A stretch of DNA of 64,000 nucleotides from RPRC01 sp034933285. GTDB taxonomy: Bacteria > Desulfobacterota > Desulfuromonadia > Geobacterales > Geobacteraceae. Positions 10,874-18,912 of the stretch are shown piece after piece. Both the position numbers and the translations under genes were made by a program. Below the pieces are notes generated by a model that saw only the letters and a program-made list of their open reading frames with translations, did no database searches and was not told the origin of the DNA. The DNA lies in NCBI GenBank assembly GCA_034933285.1, contig JAYFNT010000011.1, positions 1-64,000 of the forward strand, read 5' to 3'. The stretch's first letter is position 1. Every line of letters begins with the position of its first letter.

Positions 10874-10916
10874 AAAGCATCCGGAGAGGTCCAAAAACCT
10901 TTCCGGATGCTTTTTT
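10874..10916. terminator. Terminator hairpin after the butanediol cluster
   Basis: Twelve-base arms AAAGCATCCGGA/TCCGGATGCTTT with T-rich flanks on both strands (TTTTTT on plus, TTTGATTTT on minus). It lies downstream of DUF6506 on the minus strand. A second long imperfect hairpin, built on CAGGCGCATG/CATGCGTCTG, sits at 10935-10977, so the cluster ends with two hairpins. Confidence 0.7.
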
Positions 10917-11002
10917 CTCTGTTGCATGGCGGGTCAGGCGCATGCCGGTCCGGTCACTTAGGGCCGACATGCGTCTGATTATGTAGCTGCCTGTCAGCAG
11001 CG

Positions 11003-11308
11003 TCACCTGAACATGTCATCTCCACTCTTGAATCCCAGTCCGGGATGATTATCGAAACGGACTACGCCGACCGCGGCCCTTCCGCCGACAGCTTTCTTGA
11101 TTTCGGCAACACCCTCGACTCCAAAACCGGCACAGAGTTCGATTGCAGCGATTCCCTCTTCCACGAGTTTTTTTGCAACCACAACCGCATCGGCATAATT
11201 TTTCACTCCGACCACGGTCAGCTCGACGACCGGTGTGTTGACGACGGCACGGTGTTGAGCGGCATCCGCTTCAGGCGCAACGAAGATAAAAGCAGCCTTG
11301 AGTCCCAT
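11003..11308 (-). CDS. DUF6506 family protein
   Basis: A 101-residue protein beginning MGLKAAFIFVAPEADAAQHR, matching my memory of the DUF6506 family, which has no known function. Alternating hydrophobic strands (VVELTVVGVK, AIELCAGFGV, AAVGVVRFD) suggest a small alpha/beta fold. GGAGATCGGAAATGG supplies the start. It is 18 nt downstream of the VOC gene and is the last gene of the butanediol cluster, so a link to that metabolism is likely but unproven. Confidence 0.65.
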   Translation of the reverse strand: MGLKAAFIFVAPEADAAQHRAVVNTPVVELTVVGVKNYADAVVVAKKLVEEGIAAIELCAGFGVEGVAEIKKAVGGRAAVGVVRFDNHPGLGFKSGDDMFR

Positions 11309-11326
11309 TTCCGATCTCCTTTCGGC

Positions 11327-11821
11327 CTATTTTTCCGGATAGACGCCTTCCGGTTCAGGCCACTTGAAATCCGGGACCAGATTATAAATCTCAGCTATAA
11401 CTCCCAGGTCCTCTCTTGAATCCAGGTAGGTATAAGTAAGACCCTTCCAGGTTCCGCCTTGCAGGACGGGGCGGCCTTTGTCTTTATAGAATTGCACCGT
11501 CTTTTCGTAATTATCGGTGCCGAAAGCCACATGATGCAGCCCCCCCCCGTGCTCTTTCAGGAAGGAAGCATAAATGCTCTTGTCATCCTTGGGCTCGATC
11601 AATTCCCACTGCACATCGCCAATGTTGCACAAGGCAAGGCGCATTGCGTATTTTACCTCTTTGCCCTCAATTATCATATCACTGACTGTATCCGGATTGA
11701 ACTCGTAAATATTCCATGGGCCGATGCCGTAGTCGTCAGCGTATTTCCTGACTGCTTCGTCGCAGTTTTTAACTACCATACCTATCTGCAATACTCCGGT
11801 AAAAACAGGTTTGTCTGCCAT
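11327..11821 (-). CDS. VOC (glyoxalase/epimerase superfamily) protein
   Basis: A 164-residue vicinal-oxygen-chelate protein. Two beta-alpha-beta-beta-beta modules are visible: GVLQIGMVVKN at the N-terminus and GGLHHVAFGTDN at about residue 93, each contributing metal-ligand positions (His/Gln and Glu). The family includes methylmalonyl-CoA epimerases, glyoxalases and dioxygenases, and the substrate cannot be read from sequence. The start at 11821 follows AGGAGATATATA. It is encoded between a universal stress protein and DUF6506 in the butanediol cluster. Confidence 0.8.
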   Translation of the reverse strand: MADKPVFTGVLQIGMVVKNCDEAVRKYADDYGIGPWNIYEFNPDTVSDMIIEGKEVKYAMRLALCNIGDVQWELIEPKDDKSIYASFLKEHGGGLHHVAFGTDNYEKTVQFYKDKGRPVLQGGTWKGLTYTYLDSREDLGVIAEIYNLVPDFKWPEPEGVYPEK

Positions 11822-11959
11822 TATATATCTCCTGAGTTTTATTTGACAACCGGCTTTTTCAGCCTTACCACAGACACACAATTCACTTGTTATATCCTTT
11901 AAAACATCAGTCTCCTGCCGAATAGTCGCCGATTAAAAAGCGCAAAAAAATTATCCCCG

Positions 11960-12403
11960 TCAACAAGGCCGCACCGTCATCACCGGACAGCATGCGTTTC
12001 TTACAACTTTTTCCGCAGTGCTGCCCACAACGACATGCTCTAAACCGGTTCGACCATGTGTTCCGATGACAATGAGAGAAACACCTTCAGTCTCCGCCTT
12101 CTTAACAATTTTCTTAAAGGGGATTCCTGTTTCAATCGCAGTCTCATAATTTTTAAAGTCCTTGAAATTCCTGGCGCAAAACTCCTTCATCATCCTGTCG
12201 GCCGCTGCGGCCATTTCCTTTTTATGATCCTCCACATAATGGTCCGGGAAAATGCCTTGGATCGGGAATTCAAGTTCGTTGATGACATGGAAAACCAGGA
12301 TCTTTGCATTAAACTGTTTCGCCTGAAGAATTGCATAGTTGCATGCGTTTTCCGAGGCTCCCGAGTAGTCGGTCGCGAAAAGGATTTTGTCGATGGTTTT
12401 CAT
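11960..12403 (-). CDS. Universal stress protein (UspA family)
   Basis: A 147-residue UspA-family protein. It starts KTIDKILFATDYS and has the C-terminal nucleotide-binding motif GTHGRTGLEHVVVGSTAEKVV (residues about 115-135), which fits the G-2X-G-9X-G(S/T) ATP-binding type. The start at 12403 has AAGGAGCGATT upstream. It lies in the minus-strand butanediol cluster, 69 nt after a membrane protein gene. Confidence 0.9.
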   Translation of the reverse strand: MKTIDKILFATDYSGASENACNYAILQAKQFNAKILVFHVINELEFPIQGIFPDHYVEDHKKEMAAAADRMMKEFCARNFKDFKNYETAIETGIPFKKIVKKAETEGVSLIVIGTHGRTGLEHVVVGSTAEKVVRNACCPVMTVRPC

Positions 12404-12471
12404 AATCGCTCCTTGGACACTTATTGACCGGCTGGTTGGCAGAAACGCCACGCAATCGTGGCGTTTCTGAA

Positions 12472-13617
12472 TTACGCCTTTTTCCTGATTCCGTAACAGC
12501 CGAAATAACAGACATAGACCAGAAGAACGGTGTTCAGAAGGTCGACCCAGGTCAGGGGATCGCCGCCGAATCCGGGAACGATAGGCGCTTCATGCAGCAC
12601 ATCCATGGCGAACCACCTCATGTAAACGACAAATGTCCCGATTGCAAGTGCGAAGACAATAATGACTCTTGCAATCCGGTTCATTGCCGGGCCCAGTGAG
12701 GTAGGCGCATTGCCGCAGCACAAAGCCCAAAGGAGCGCCCAGAAGAGAACCCAGACACCGATCTGGGCAGGCCAGAGATTGATGGCCGGGCCGATTTTCT
12801 CAAGTGCGTCCGCAGGTATCAGGACATTTTTCAGCAGAGCCAGCATAATGTAGTAAAGGCCCGTGCCCAGCACGAAATTGCCGAAGAATGCGCCAATGGC
12901 TCTTCCCGCCCGCGTTTTGAAACAAGTGTAAGGCCACAGGTCAGTCAGCAAGACAGTCACCAGCCATACAACAATGCCGGAATAGAACCAGCCGACCGCC
13001 GTGGGGATGGGCAGAAAGACTTTGCCGGGAGCGGCCCAACTCGCAAAGGTCGGGAAAACCAGAACCAGGTAGAAGAGCAGCGTAAAAAAGAAACCCATGA
13101 AAACCTGCGCTACGCCGAGCATGGGCTGCTTCAAGCCTGCATCGGTCCATGGCCAGCCGTCCGTGCTGTTCGCCCAAAAACCCCACCCGTAAAATCCGGC
13201 CAGTACAATCATGCCTGAAGCGCCATGACCCGCGAATTTTTCCGGGCTGAAAGCCGGGTCCAGGGAACCCCAGCCGAAGATGATCAGCATGGGAATGGCA
13301 AACCCGAGAATCAGCGTGATTATTGTTGCCAGGATGCCCCCACCTGGCTGGCTCAACTTGCTGAACCCGTGCATGCCGAAGTTGAAACCGATGAAGACCA
13401 GAACCATGAGCGACCAGAACAGATATGTGCCGAAAGGCTGGGGATAGAATTTCCACACTCCCACTTTCGGATCAACGAACAGTACCCAAATGCCATAGCT
13501 GATTAACTGAGTGATGAGAAAACACGCAACAGCAAAACCCACCGAACCCAGTTCCAGGCCGAATGGTTTCGGGCTGGCGACGGCGTTTTCACTGCTTGTC
13601 TCGGCAGAATTTGACAT
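12472..13617 (-). CDS. Unknown polytopic membrane protein of the butanediol cluster
   Basis: A 381-residue integral membrane protein with about nine to ten hydrophobic segments spread over its whole length, rich in Trp, Phe and Gly. I do not recognise the family. Segments such as GFYGWGFWANSTDGWPW and LLTDLWPY are unusual. It lies between butanediol dehydrogenase and a universal stress protein on the same strand, which suggests uptake of butanediol/acetoin or product export, but no transporter signature is visible. GAAAGGAGTAGTT precedes the ATG. Confidence 0.75.
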   Translation of the reverse strand: MSNSAETSSENAVASPKPFGLELGSVGFAVACFLITQLISYGIWVLFVDPKVGVWKFYPQPFGTYLFWSLMVLVFIGFNFGMHGFSKLSQPGGGILATIITLILGFAIPMLIIFGWGSLDPAFSPEKFAGHGASGMIVLAGFYGWGFWANSTDGWPWTDAGLKQPMLGVAQVFMGFFFTLLFYLVLVFPTFASWAAPGKVFLPIPTAVGWFYSGIVVWLVTVLLTDLWPYTCFKTRAGRAIGAFFGNFVLGTGLYYIMLALLKNVLIPADALEKIGPAINLWPAQIGVWVLFWALLWALCCGNAPTSLGPAMNRIARVIIVFALAIGTFVVYMRWFAMDVLHEAPIVPGFGGDPLTWVDLLNTVLLVYVCYFGCYGIRKKA

Positions 13618-13750
13618 AACTACTCCTTTCGAAAAAGCACAAACCTTCCGTGAAAAAAATGAACCACCCCGTAATCCCTAAACAAACAATTAGCATAATG
13701 TCGGGGAGAGGGCTGATACCTCTCCCCGATGCATGCGACCTCACCCCTGA

Positions 13751-14809
13751 TTAGGGCTCTACGATGATCTTGATGTTTGCGTCTTTGTTGTTTACCAGTT
13801 CGTCGAAACCTTTCGCGACGATATCGTCCAGCTTGATCCTGCCGGTGATGAGCGGCTCTGCTTTCAGCTGGCCGGTTGCCAGCAGGTTGGCAACACCCTG
13901 GAAGTCATCAATGGTATAGGCCAGGGTTCCGATGACAACCTTGTCGGTGGCGCTCAGGCTGAAGAAGTTGAATTCACTGGGTCCTTCGAAAATGCCGACG
14001 ATAACGATCTTGCCGACGTTGTGGACCGCCTCGACAGCCAGGGGTGCGGTTTTTACATTACCGATGCACTCGAAGGATACGTCTGCGCCGGACTTCGTGC
14101 CGGTTATTCTCTTGATTTCGGCGATAACATCGCACTCTTTCGGGTCAAGGATAATGTCAGCGCCGCATTCTTTGGCCAGTTTTTTGCGGGCCGCGGACAT
14201 TTCGACGACGATAGCCGTAGAAGCGCCTGCCGCCTTGGCACACATGAGCGTACCGAGACCGATGGTGCCGGCGCCAAAGATAACAACAGTCTGACCCATT
14301 ATCGAACCTGCCAGCCTGACGGCTTTGAAGCCGGTGGCAAGAGGTTCGATGAGAGAGGCGGCCTGCATGTCGAAACCTTTCGGCAGAACATAGCAGAGTT
14401 CGGCAGGCACATTGACATATTCAGCGAACGCGCCTTCAGCCATAAGACCGGTGAACGCCAGTTTCTCACACACGTTGTATCTGCCTTCCCTGCAGGGCAG
14501 GCAGACGCCGCAGTGCTGGCAGGCATCCGGAGCAACTATGTCGCCTACCTTGACGGTTGTAACACCTGCTCCGACTGCAACGACCTCACCAGAGAACTCA
14601 TGACCGAGAATGAGAGGGGCCTGTGCCCCGGTCAGGGGATGTGGCTGGGTGGGGATGAAGATCGGCCCTGCCAGGTATTCATGCAAGTCGGATCCGCAGA
14701 TACCGCACCATGCAACCTTGATCTTTACCTCACCCGGTTTCGGGGCACCAGGTTCGGGAACATTTTCAACACGGATGTCTTTTTTCGCATACCATTTCGC
14801 AGCTTTCAT
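13751..14809 (-). CDS. bdhA: Zinc-dependent 2,3-butanediol dehydrogenase
   Basis: A 352-residue medium-chain zinc alcohol dehydrogenase resembling (R,R)-butanediol dehydrogenases, which interconvert 2,3-butanediol and acetoin with NAD(H). The catalytic-zinc segments CGICGSDLHE and GHEFSGEVVAVGAG are present, as is the structural-zinc lobe CQHCGVCLPCREGRYNVC. The Rossmann motif GAGTIGLG lies near residue 180. The start at 14809 follows AAAAGGAGAGCC. The neighbouring acetoin operon and AcoR make the butanediol assignment more likely than threonine or sorbitol dehydrogenase. Confidence 0.85.
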   Translation of the reverse strand: MKAAKWYAKKDIRVENVPEPGAPKPGEVKIKVAWCGICGSDLHEYLAGPIFIPTQPHPLTGAQAPLILGHEFSGEVVAVGAGVTTVKVGDIVAPDACQHCGVCLPCREGRYNVCEKLAFTGLMAEGAFAEYVNVPAELCYVLPKGFDMQAASLIEPLATGFKAVRLAGSIMGQTVVIFGAGTIGLGTLMCAKAAGASTAIVVEMSAARKKLAKECGADIILDPKECDVIAEIKRITGTKSGADVSFECIGNVKTAPLAVEAVHNVGKIVIVGIFEGPSEFNFFSLSATDKVVIGTLAYTIDDFQGVANLLATGQLKAEPLITGRIKLDDIVAKGFDELVNNKDANIKIIVEP

Positions 14810-14951
14810 TCTTGGCTCTCCTTTTATGTATTTGTAGTGCGCCGCGCCGGGCGGCGCCTGTATAGCCCGACTCAATCGTCCCAGCGGACCGACAGCGGTT
14901 CATTGCCGGGTTCTGCGTGTATCAAAAAAAACCTGCTATCAGATCAGCAGC

Positions 14952-15833
14952 CTAGAACGTCCAGATAAACCTTGCATAACCGGCGTTCGTCTTGGTGGTG
15001 TTTCTGCCGGTAAGACCGGCTTCATACCAGACGGCGAGGTTCAGCCTGTCGCTGATCTTGAACTGGTTGCCCAGACCCCATGCCAACTCTTCAAAGCCCG
15101 GAGTCTTCACACCGTTCGTTTTATCTTTCCCGTTTTCAACCGACTGGAAGTCGAGTTTGAAGAACGGCTCGATCTGGTTCATGAGCTTGTAGGCAAAAAC
15201 CAGGTTGACAAATAACCTGTTGCCCTGCTCGGCCTGGATTCCTGCATCCCTTACGTCACCCATTAACTTGTAGCCGATATCACCGTCGAAGGTGAAACCG
15301 CCCAGATGGTAGTTGGTCATGTATGCAATACTGTGGTTCCAGGAGTGGCCGGAAAGGTTGTCGCTGCCGATGGGCAGGTACAGCCAGTACTCAAGCACAT
15401 TGGTCCAGTTTTTGGCCGTCCTGTGCCAGGCCACGAGGCCGGTCTGGCCGTCGAGCATACCAGTTTCGCTGGTGATATTGCCCTTCCCCTGCAAGCTCCC
15501 GAAGCCGAGCACGCCTTCCCACAGGAAACCCCAGTTTTGCAGTCCCTCGATATTGAAAATGTGGACGAACTTGTTGATGTTGGCGAACAGGCTCCGTGTC
15601 CCACTCTCGCCATCCCATGCTTTCCCCTCGTCGCGGAAGGTGTTGTAGGAGAGCAGAAGATTGATCCCTTCCTTCGGGATCTCCGCCCCTACCGGTAACT
15701 GGTACTCGTGTGGAGCGATGACGCTGTAGGGAATTATATCAGCGGCAGACTTGCCCGGCATAGCCGCGAGAATGACACTCCCCAGAGCCACTGCTGCGAT
15801 TGTACAGAATACTCTCTTCAACATTGAATTCAT
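14952..15833 (-). CDS. Outer-membrane beta-barrel protein (MetA/phenol-degradation transporter-like)
   Basis: A 293-residue secreted protein with an N-terminal signal peptide (about residues 1-31, cleavage after KSAA). The rest is made of alternating beta strands and ends in FIWTF with a terminal Phe, as expected for BAM substrates. It resembles the family annotated as transporters of the meta pathway of phenol degradation (PF13557). The start at 15833 follows GAGGAGGAAG. As the first gene before butanediol dehydrogenase on the same strand, it may be the outer-membrane channel for the alcohol. Confidence 0.7.
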   Translation of the reverse strand: MNSMLKRVFCTIAAVALGSVILAAMPGKSAADIIPYSVIAPHEYQLPVGAEIPKEGINLLLSYNTFRDEGKAWDGESGTRSLFANINKFVHIFNIEGLQNWGFLWEGVLGFGSLQGKGNITSETGMLDGQTGLVAWHRTAKNWTNVLEYWLYLPIGSDNLSGHSWNHSIAYMTNYHLGGFTFDGDIGYKLMGDVRDAGIQAEQGNRLFVNLVFAYKLMNQIEPFFKLDFQSVENGKDKTNGVKTPGFEELAWGLGNQFKISDRLNLAVWYEAGLTGRNTTKTNAGYARFIWTF

Positions 15834-16188
15834 AAACACTTCCTCCTCATTAGAATTGGCTCGAACCATCCCGAATCCGGCAGGTGAAAGCTTGACCGTA
15901 TCGAAAACTGCCGCCAGCCGGTTTCCGGAAAGTTTGAGTCCGCTGTTACTTCATGACAAACCAACCGTCGATTCTTACCGTCTGTCCATGACAACGGCAT
16001 CCCTGTCTTGGGCCAGCTTCAATGCGATCCCTCTGCCGACACCCCTTCCGACACTTTTGCAAATGCTGTTCTGCCTTCCGAATGAACTTTTTGCCCTCCT
16101 TTCGTTAAGTCATTCCCATCCTATATTGATGGCCAGGGATGCAATCCAACCTTTCCATCTAATAAGCTAGCCAGGTTAAAGAAAAATC

Positions 16189-16223
16189 GGGTGGTGAATA
16201 AGGGAGGAGTATATTCACCACCC
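16189..16223 (-). terminator. Strong hairpin with T-run on the minus strand
   Basis: Perfect 12-bp arms GGGTGGTGAATA/TATTCACCACCC with an 11-nt loop. On the minus strand GATTTTTCTTT follows, as in an intrinsic terminator. No gene lies directly upstream on that strand, so it may be an attenuator in a long leader of the outer-membrane protein transcript. Confidence 0.5.
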
Positions 16224-16469
16224 CAGCACCATGAGTGTGGTGGAATGACATGGCTCGGATATATTTAAGTGACTTCCGGTTTTTTAGAACGTCTTTTTGT
16301 GATCAGACAGTGGCAACTCCCGTACCAAGCGAACGCGCGCGGTTCCGCGGATTTTTACAAGAAGCTTAAATTGTTGGGATATTAGGGCAGGGATAAAAAA
16401 CCGGCAGGAGGTTTTCACTTGCTTATCGTTGCTGGATGCCAAATACCCAGGCAATCGAACGTTGTAGCC

Positions 16470-16485
16470 TGCGACAGGTGTCGCA
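16470..16485. promoter_or_regulatory. 16-bp palindrome, candidate operator
   Basis: TGCGACAGGTGTCGCA has perfect 7-bp half-sites. It lies about 640 bp upstream of the outer-membrane protein gene and 250 bp downstream of fabH. It could be a regulator-binding site, but no partner is known. Confidence 0.3.
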
Positions 16486-16651
16486 CGCATTTCTCAATTT
16501 AGAACGTCCGGTTTTTTTCAATACGGACGTCAGTTTAACTATTTATAACAGTTTTTTATTCACACGAAAAAAGGGGAAATAACGGTACAGCAGGAAACGC
16601 CATGGGGTTTTGTCGGTTTGAGAACGCGTCTACACTGATTGAGACGGAAAA

Positions 16652-16682
16652 CCCCTGGCCCGAAAGGTTTCGTGGCCAGGGG
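16652..16682 (-). terminator. fabH terminator
   Basis: CCCCTGGCC/GGCCAGGGG stem followed on the minus strand by TTTTCC, about 55 nt after the fabH stop. Confidence 0.7.
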
Positions 16683-16737
16683 CCATATCTTGACTAAGAG
16701 CAGATTGTCCCCGGGAGGAGCGGTCCAACTTCAATCA

Positions 16738-17718
16738 TCAGATGCGTATGATGGCCCCTCCCCACGACAGCCCGCCGCCGAAGCCCATCATCAATACGAG
16801 ACTTCCCTCTCTGATGACCCCATTCCGCAAGTTTTCATCAAGGGCAAGCGCAACCGAAGCAGCCGCCGTGTTGCCGTATCTGTCCAGGTTGAGGAGGAAT
16901 CTTTCAGGGTCTATTCCGGTTTTTTTGGAGATCAGGGTGATGATTCGGCTGTTGGCCTGGTGGGGGATGACGAAATCCAGTTCCCGTGGCGAGATGCCGG
17001 CCATTGCGGTAAGCTGTTCTATGACCTTGGGAATTGCATCAGTGGCAAACGTAAAGACGCTTCGGCCGGCCATCTTGAAGGTGTTTTCCCGCAAGGCTAT
17101 GGTTTCCGCGGTAATGGGTTTTCTGGAACCTGAAGACGGGACCTGTATCATCTCCCAGCGGCATCCGTCGCTTCTGATGAATGACTGCAGGATACCGCGT
17201 TCTTCATCAGTGGCCTCCAGTATCAGGGCGCCGGCGCCGTCGCCGAACAGGGGACAGGTGGTCTTGTCCTGGAAATCCAGGATCTTTGAATAGGCGTCGG
17301 CTCCGATGACCAGGATTCTCCGGTATTTGCCCGACCTGATGAAATTATCCGCCGCCTCGACACCGAAAACGAACCCGCTGCATACCGCGTTCATGTCGAA
17401 GGCAAAGGCGTTTTCCGCGCCGATGTTTTTCTGGACCATGCAGGCAGTCGGGGGAAGAATCATGTCAGGCGTAGAAGTGGAGACTATTATGCAGTCGATG
17501 GACAGAGGGTCCACTCCTCCCGAATCCAGAGCCTGCCGCGCGGCTGCGCTGGCAAGGTCGGAGGTGGCTTCGTTTTCCGCTGCGAAGCGGCGCTCCCGGA
17601 TGCCGGTCCTGGAATGAATCCAATCGTCGGCTCCCTCGACCAGATAATCAAAAAAAGAGTTTTTCACCACCCTGTCGGGGACCCTTCCCCCGGTGGCCAG
17701 AATCCTTGCGTACGGCAT
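16738..17718 (-). CDS. fabH: Beta-ketoacyl-ACP synthase III
   Basis: A 326-residue KAS III, which condenses acetyl-CoA with malonyl-ACP to start fatty-acid synthesis. The triad is visible: Cys113 in NAVCSGF, His in PHQANSRI (about 245) and Asn in YGNTAAAS (about 275). The C-terminal GFGGGLSWG block is typical. It stands alone, with terminators on both sides rather than in a fab operon, so it may be a second copy or serve a specialised pathway. Confidence 0.92.
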   Translation of the reverse strand: MPYARILATGGRVPDRVVKNSFFDYLVEGADDWIHSRTGIRERRFAAENEATSDLASAAARQALDSGGVDPLSIDCIIVSTSTPDMILPPTACMVQKNIGAENAFAFDMNAVCSGFVFGVEAADNFIRSGKYRRILVIGADAYSKILDFQDKTTCPLFGDGAGALILEATDEERGILQSFIRSDGCRWEMIQVPSSGSRKPITAETIALRENTFKMAGRSVFTFATDAIPKVIEQLTAMAGISPRELDFVIPHQANSRIITLISKKTGIDPERFLLNLDRYGNTAAASVALALDENLRNGVIREGSLVLMMGFGGGLSWGGAIIRI

Positions 17719-17751
17719 GTGCTTTCTCCGTCCCGTTGCCGGGAAAAGACA

Positions 17752-17774
17752 AGGCCCCTGAACCGGGGCCTTGA
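17752..17774 (-). terminator. Terminator after the small membrane protein gene
   Basis: AAGGCCCC/GGGGCCTT stem; the minus strand continues TTGTCTTTTCC. It separates the upstream small membrane protein gene from fabH. Confidence 0.6.
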
Positions 17775-17854
17775 AATGGTGTAATCTTGAATTTATCCCA
17801 CAGAGCGGGGCTGTTTGTCAAATCAATATTGAGTGTATTCAAAACCTCCACCCC

Positions 17855-18193
17855 TCATTTCCCGCTGCGGCAGTCATCCCTCTGCCCCCTGTCAAGGAGC
17901 GCATCAACGACACCGTATATCCAGATGCAGAGAAACGCCCCGCCAAGCCACCGGAGACCGGGCTTCAATCTGCCCGGCAGAGCTGCAAAAGTATCCGCGG
18001 GAACCTGGCCGGGCAACTTCGGCGCGTTGACAACCCCATGGACTGCGCAGACCACATAGATGAAGGTGGCTATGAGCAGAATGGTAACCAGAATGATCAG
18101 CACCCCGCCCTTGAGATGTTTCCCGCGGTACAACTGCCCCACTCCGGGCAGGACAAACGCCGACAAGAGAGCCGCCTTTACGTTATCTTTCAT
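17855..18193 (-). CDS. Small membrane protein (TM2/DUF5683-like)
   Basis: A 112-residue protein with a hydrophobic hairpin: FVLPGVGQLYRGKHLKG leads into a membrane segment at about residues 30-52, with a second at about 82-100. The PGxGQxYxGK pattern is typical of TM2/DUF5683-type small membrane proteins of unknown function. The C-terminus is polar and basic. It is monocistronic, with a terminator downstream and divergent from a HEAT-repeat gene. Confidence 0.6.
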   Translation of the reverse strand: MKDNVKAALLSAFVLPGVGQLYRGKHLKGGVLIILVTILLIATFIYVVCAVHGVVNAPKLPGQVPADTFAALPGRLKPGLRWLGGAFLCIWIYGVVDALLDRGQRDDCRSGK

Positions 18194-18327
18194 GTCATCA
18201 ACCTTTTCGAAGTTAGGTTAACCAGATTCCATCCCGAAAGTCTCTCTGGAGACGTTACCAAAAGTTTCCGGATGGAAACCAACTAATTTGTTGCTAATTT
18301 CGGGTATTTTGCTAATATTCGACCATT

Positions 18328-18912
18328 ATGACCACATTCGAATCCGTAAGCAAACGCAGAGATGCCTTGGCGGCCCTGCTGAACGATCCCTGTGAAGAGG
18401 TTCGCTCTGCCGCTGCCGACGCCCTGGATCGCCTGGAAGGAACCGGCAGCCTGCCCGAAGTCATGGACGCGCTGAAAAAAGGAGATGTAGGTGTAAAAGT
18501 CAGGGCGCTCTACGCTCTCGGCCGGATCGGGGGCGAAGAGGTCATCCCGGCGCTCCTCTACTGTGCTTCCCGTCCTGAAGAGGACATCCGGTCCGTTGCC
18601 GTGGAAGTCCTGGGAACCTTAGGCCATCCCAGCGCCCTTCCCGTTCTGCTGGAGCGCCTGGAGGACCAGAATTCGGCAATCAGGGCCAGGGCCATAACCG
18701 CGCTGGGCAACTTCGCCAATCCGTCCGTCATGGCCGCTCTTGCCCCGTTCCTCGACGCGGGAGACGGCCTGTTGGACGCGGAAGCCGCAAAAGCCCTGGC
18801 ACGCATGGACAACGGCTCACTGGAGGAAAAGTTCATCGAACTTCTCGGCTCCCCCCATCCCGCAACCCGTGAAGCCGCTGCTTTGGCCTTGGGCACTCTG
18901 CGGATCAAGTAG
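18328..18912 (+). CDS. HEAT-repeat protein (PBS-lyase type)
   Basis: A 194-residue all-helical protein built of about six HEAT/PBS-lyase repeats, each with a pattern like VRAxALxALGxIG (for example VKVRALYALGRIG and IRARAITALGNFA). Such proteins are scaffolds for protein contacts. Its 3' end overlaps the convergent HD-GYP gene by 8 bp. A larger HEAT-repeat gene is operonic with that HD-GYP gene, so the three may work together. Confidence 0.8.
   Translation: MTTFESVSKRRDALAALLNDPCEEVRSAAADALDRLEGTGSLPEVMDALKKGDVGVKVRALYALGRIGGEEVIPALLYCASRPEEDIRSVAVEVLGTLGHPSALPVLLERLEDQNSAIRARAITALGNFANPSVMAALAPFLDAGDGLLDAEAAKALARMDNGSLEEKFIELLGSPHPATREAAALALGTLRIK

Larger units (their letters stand above)
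15834..16737. other. Long non-coding region upstream of the outer-membrane protein gene
   Basis: About 900 bases with no convincing gene; the short frames present lack ribosome-binding sites. It holds a 12-bp-arm hairpin at 16189-16223, a 16-bp palindrome at 16470-16485 and the fabH terminator. The promoter of the butanediol cluster should lie here. I searched the minus strand for -24/-12 spacing and found no good match. Confidence 0.6.

Noticed and set aside
14810..14951. Sigma-54 promoter directly upstream of butanediol dehydrogenase
   Set aside because: One GC-N10-CC spacing exists near 14860 but the flanking bases do not match TGGCAC/TTGC.
16284..16490. 68-codon minus-strand frame in the long spacer
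   Set aside because: No ribosome-binding site, no family resemblance, and it contains the 16-bp palindrome.
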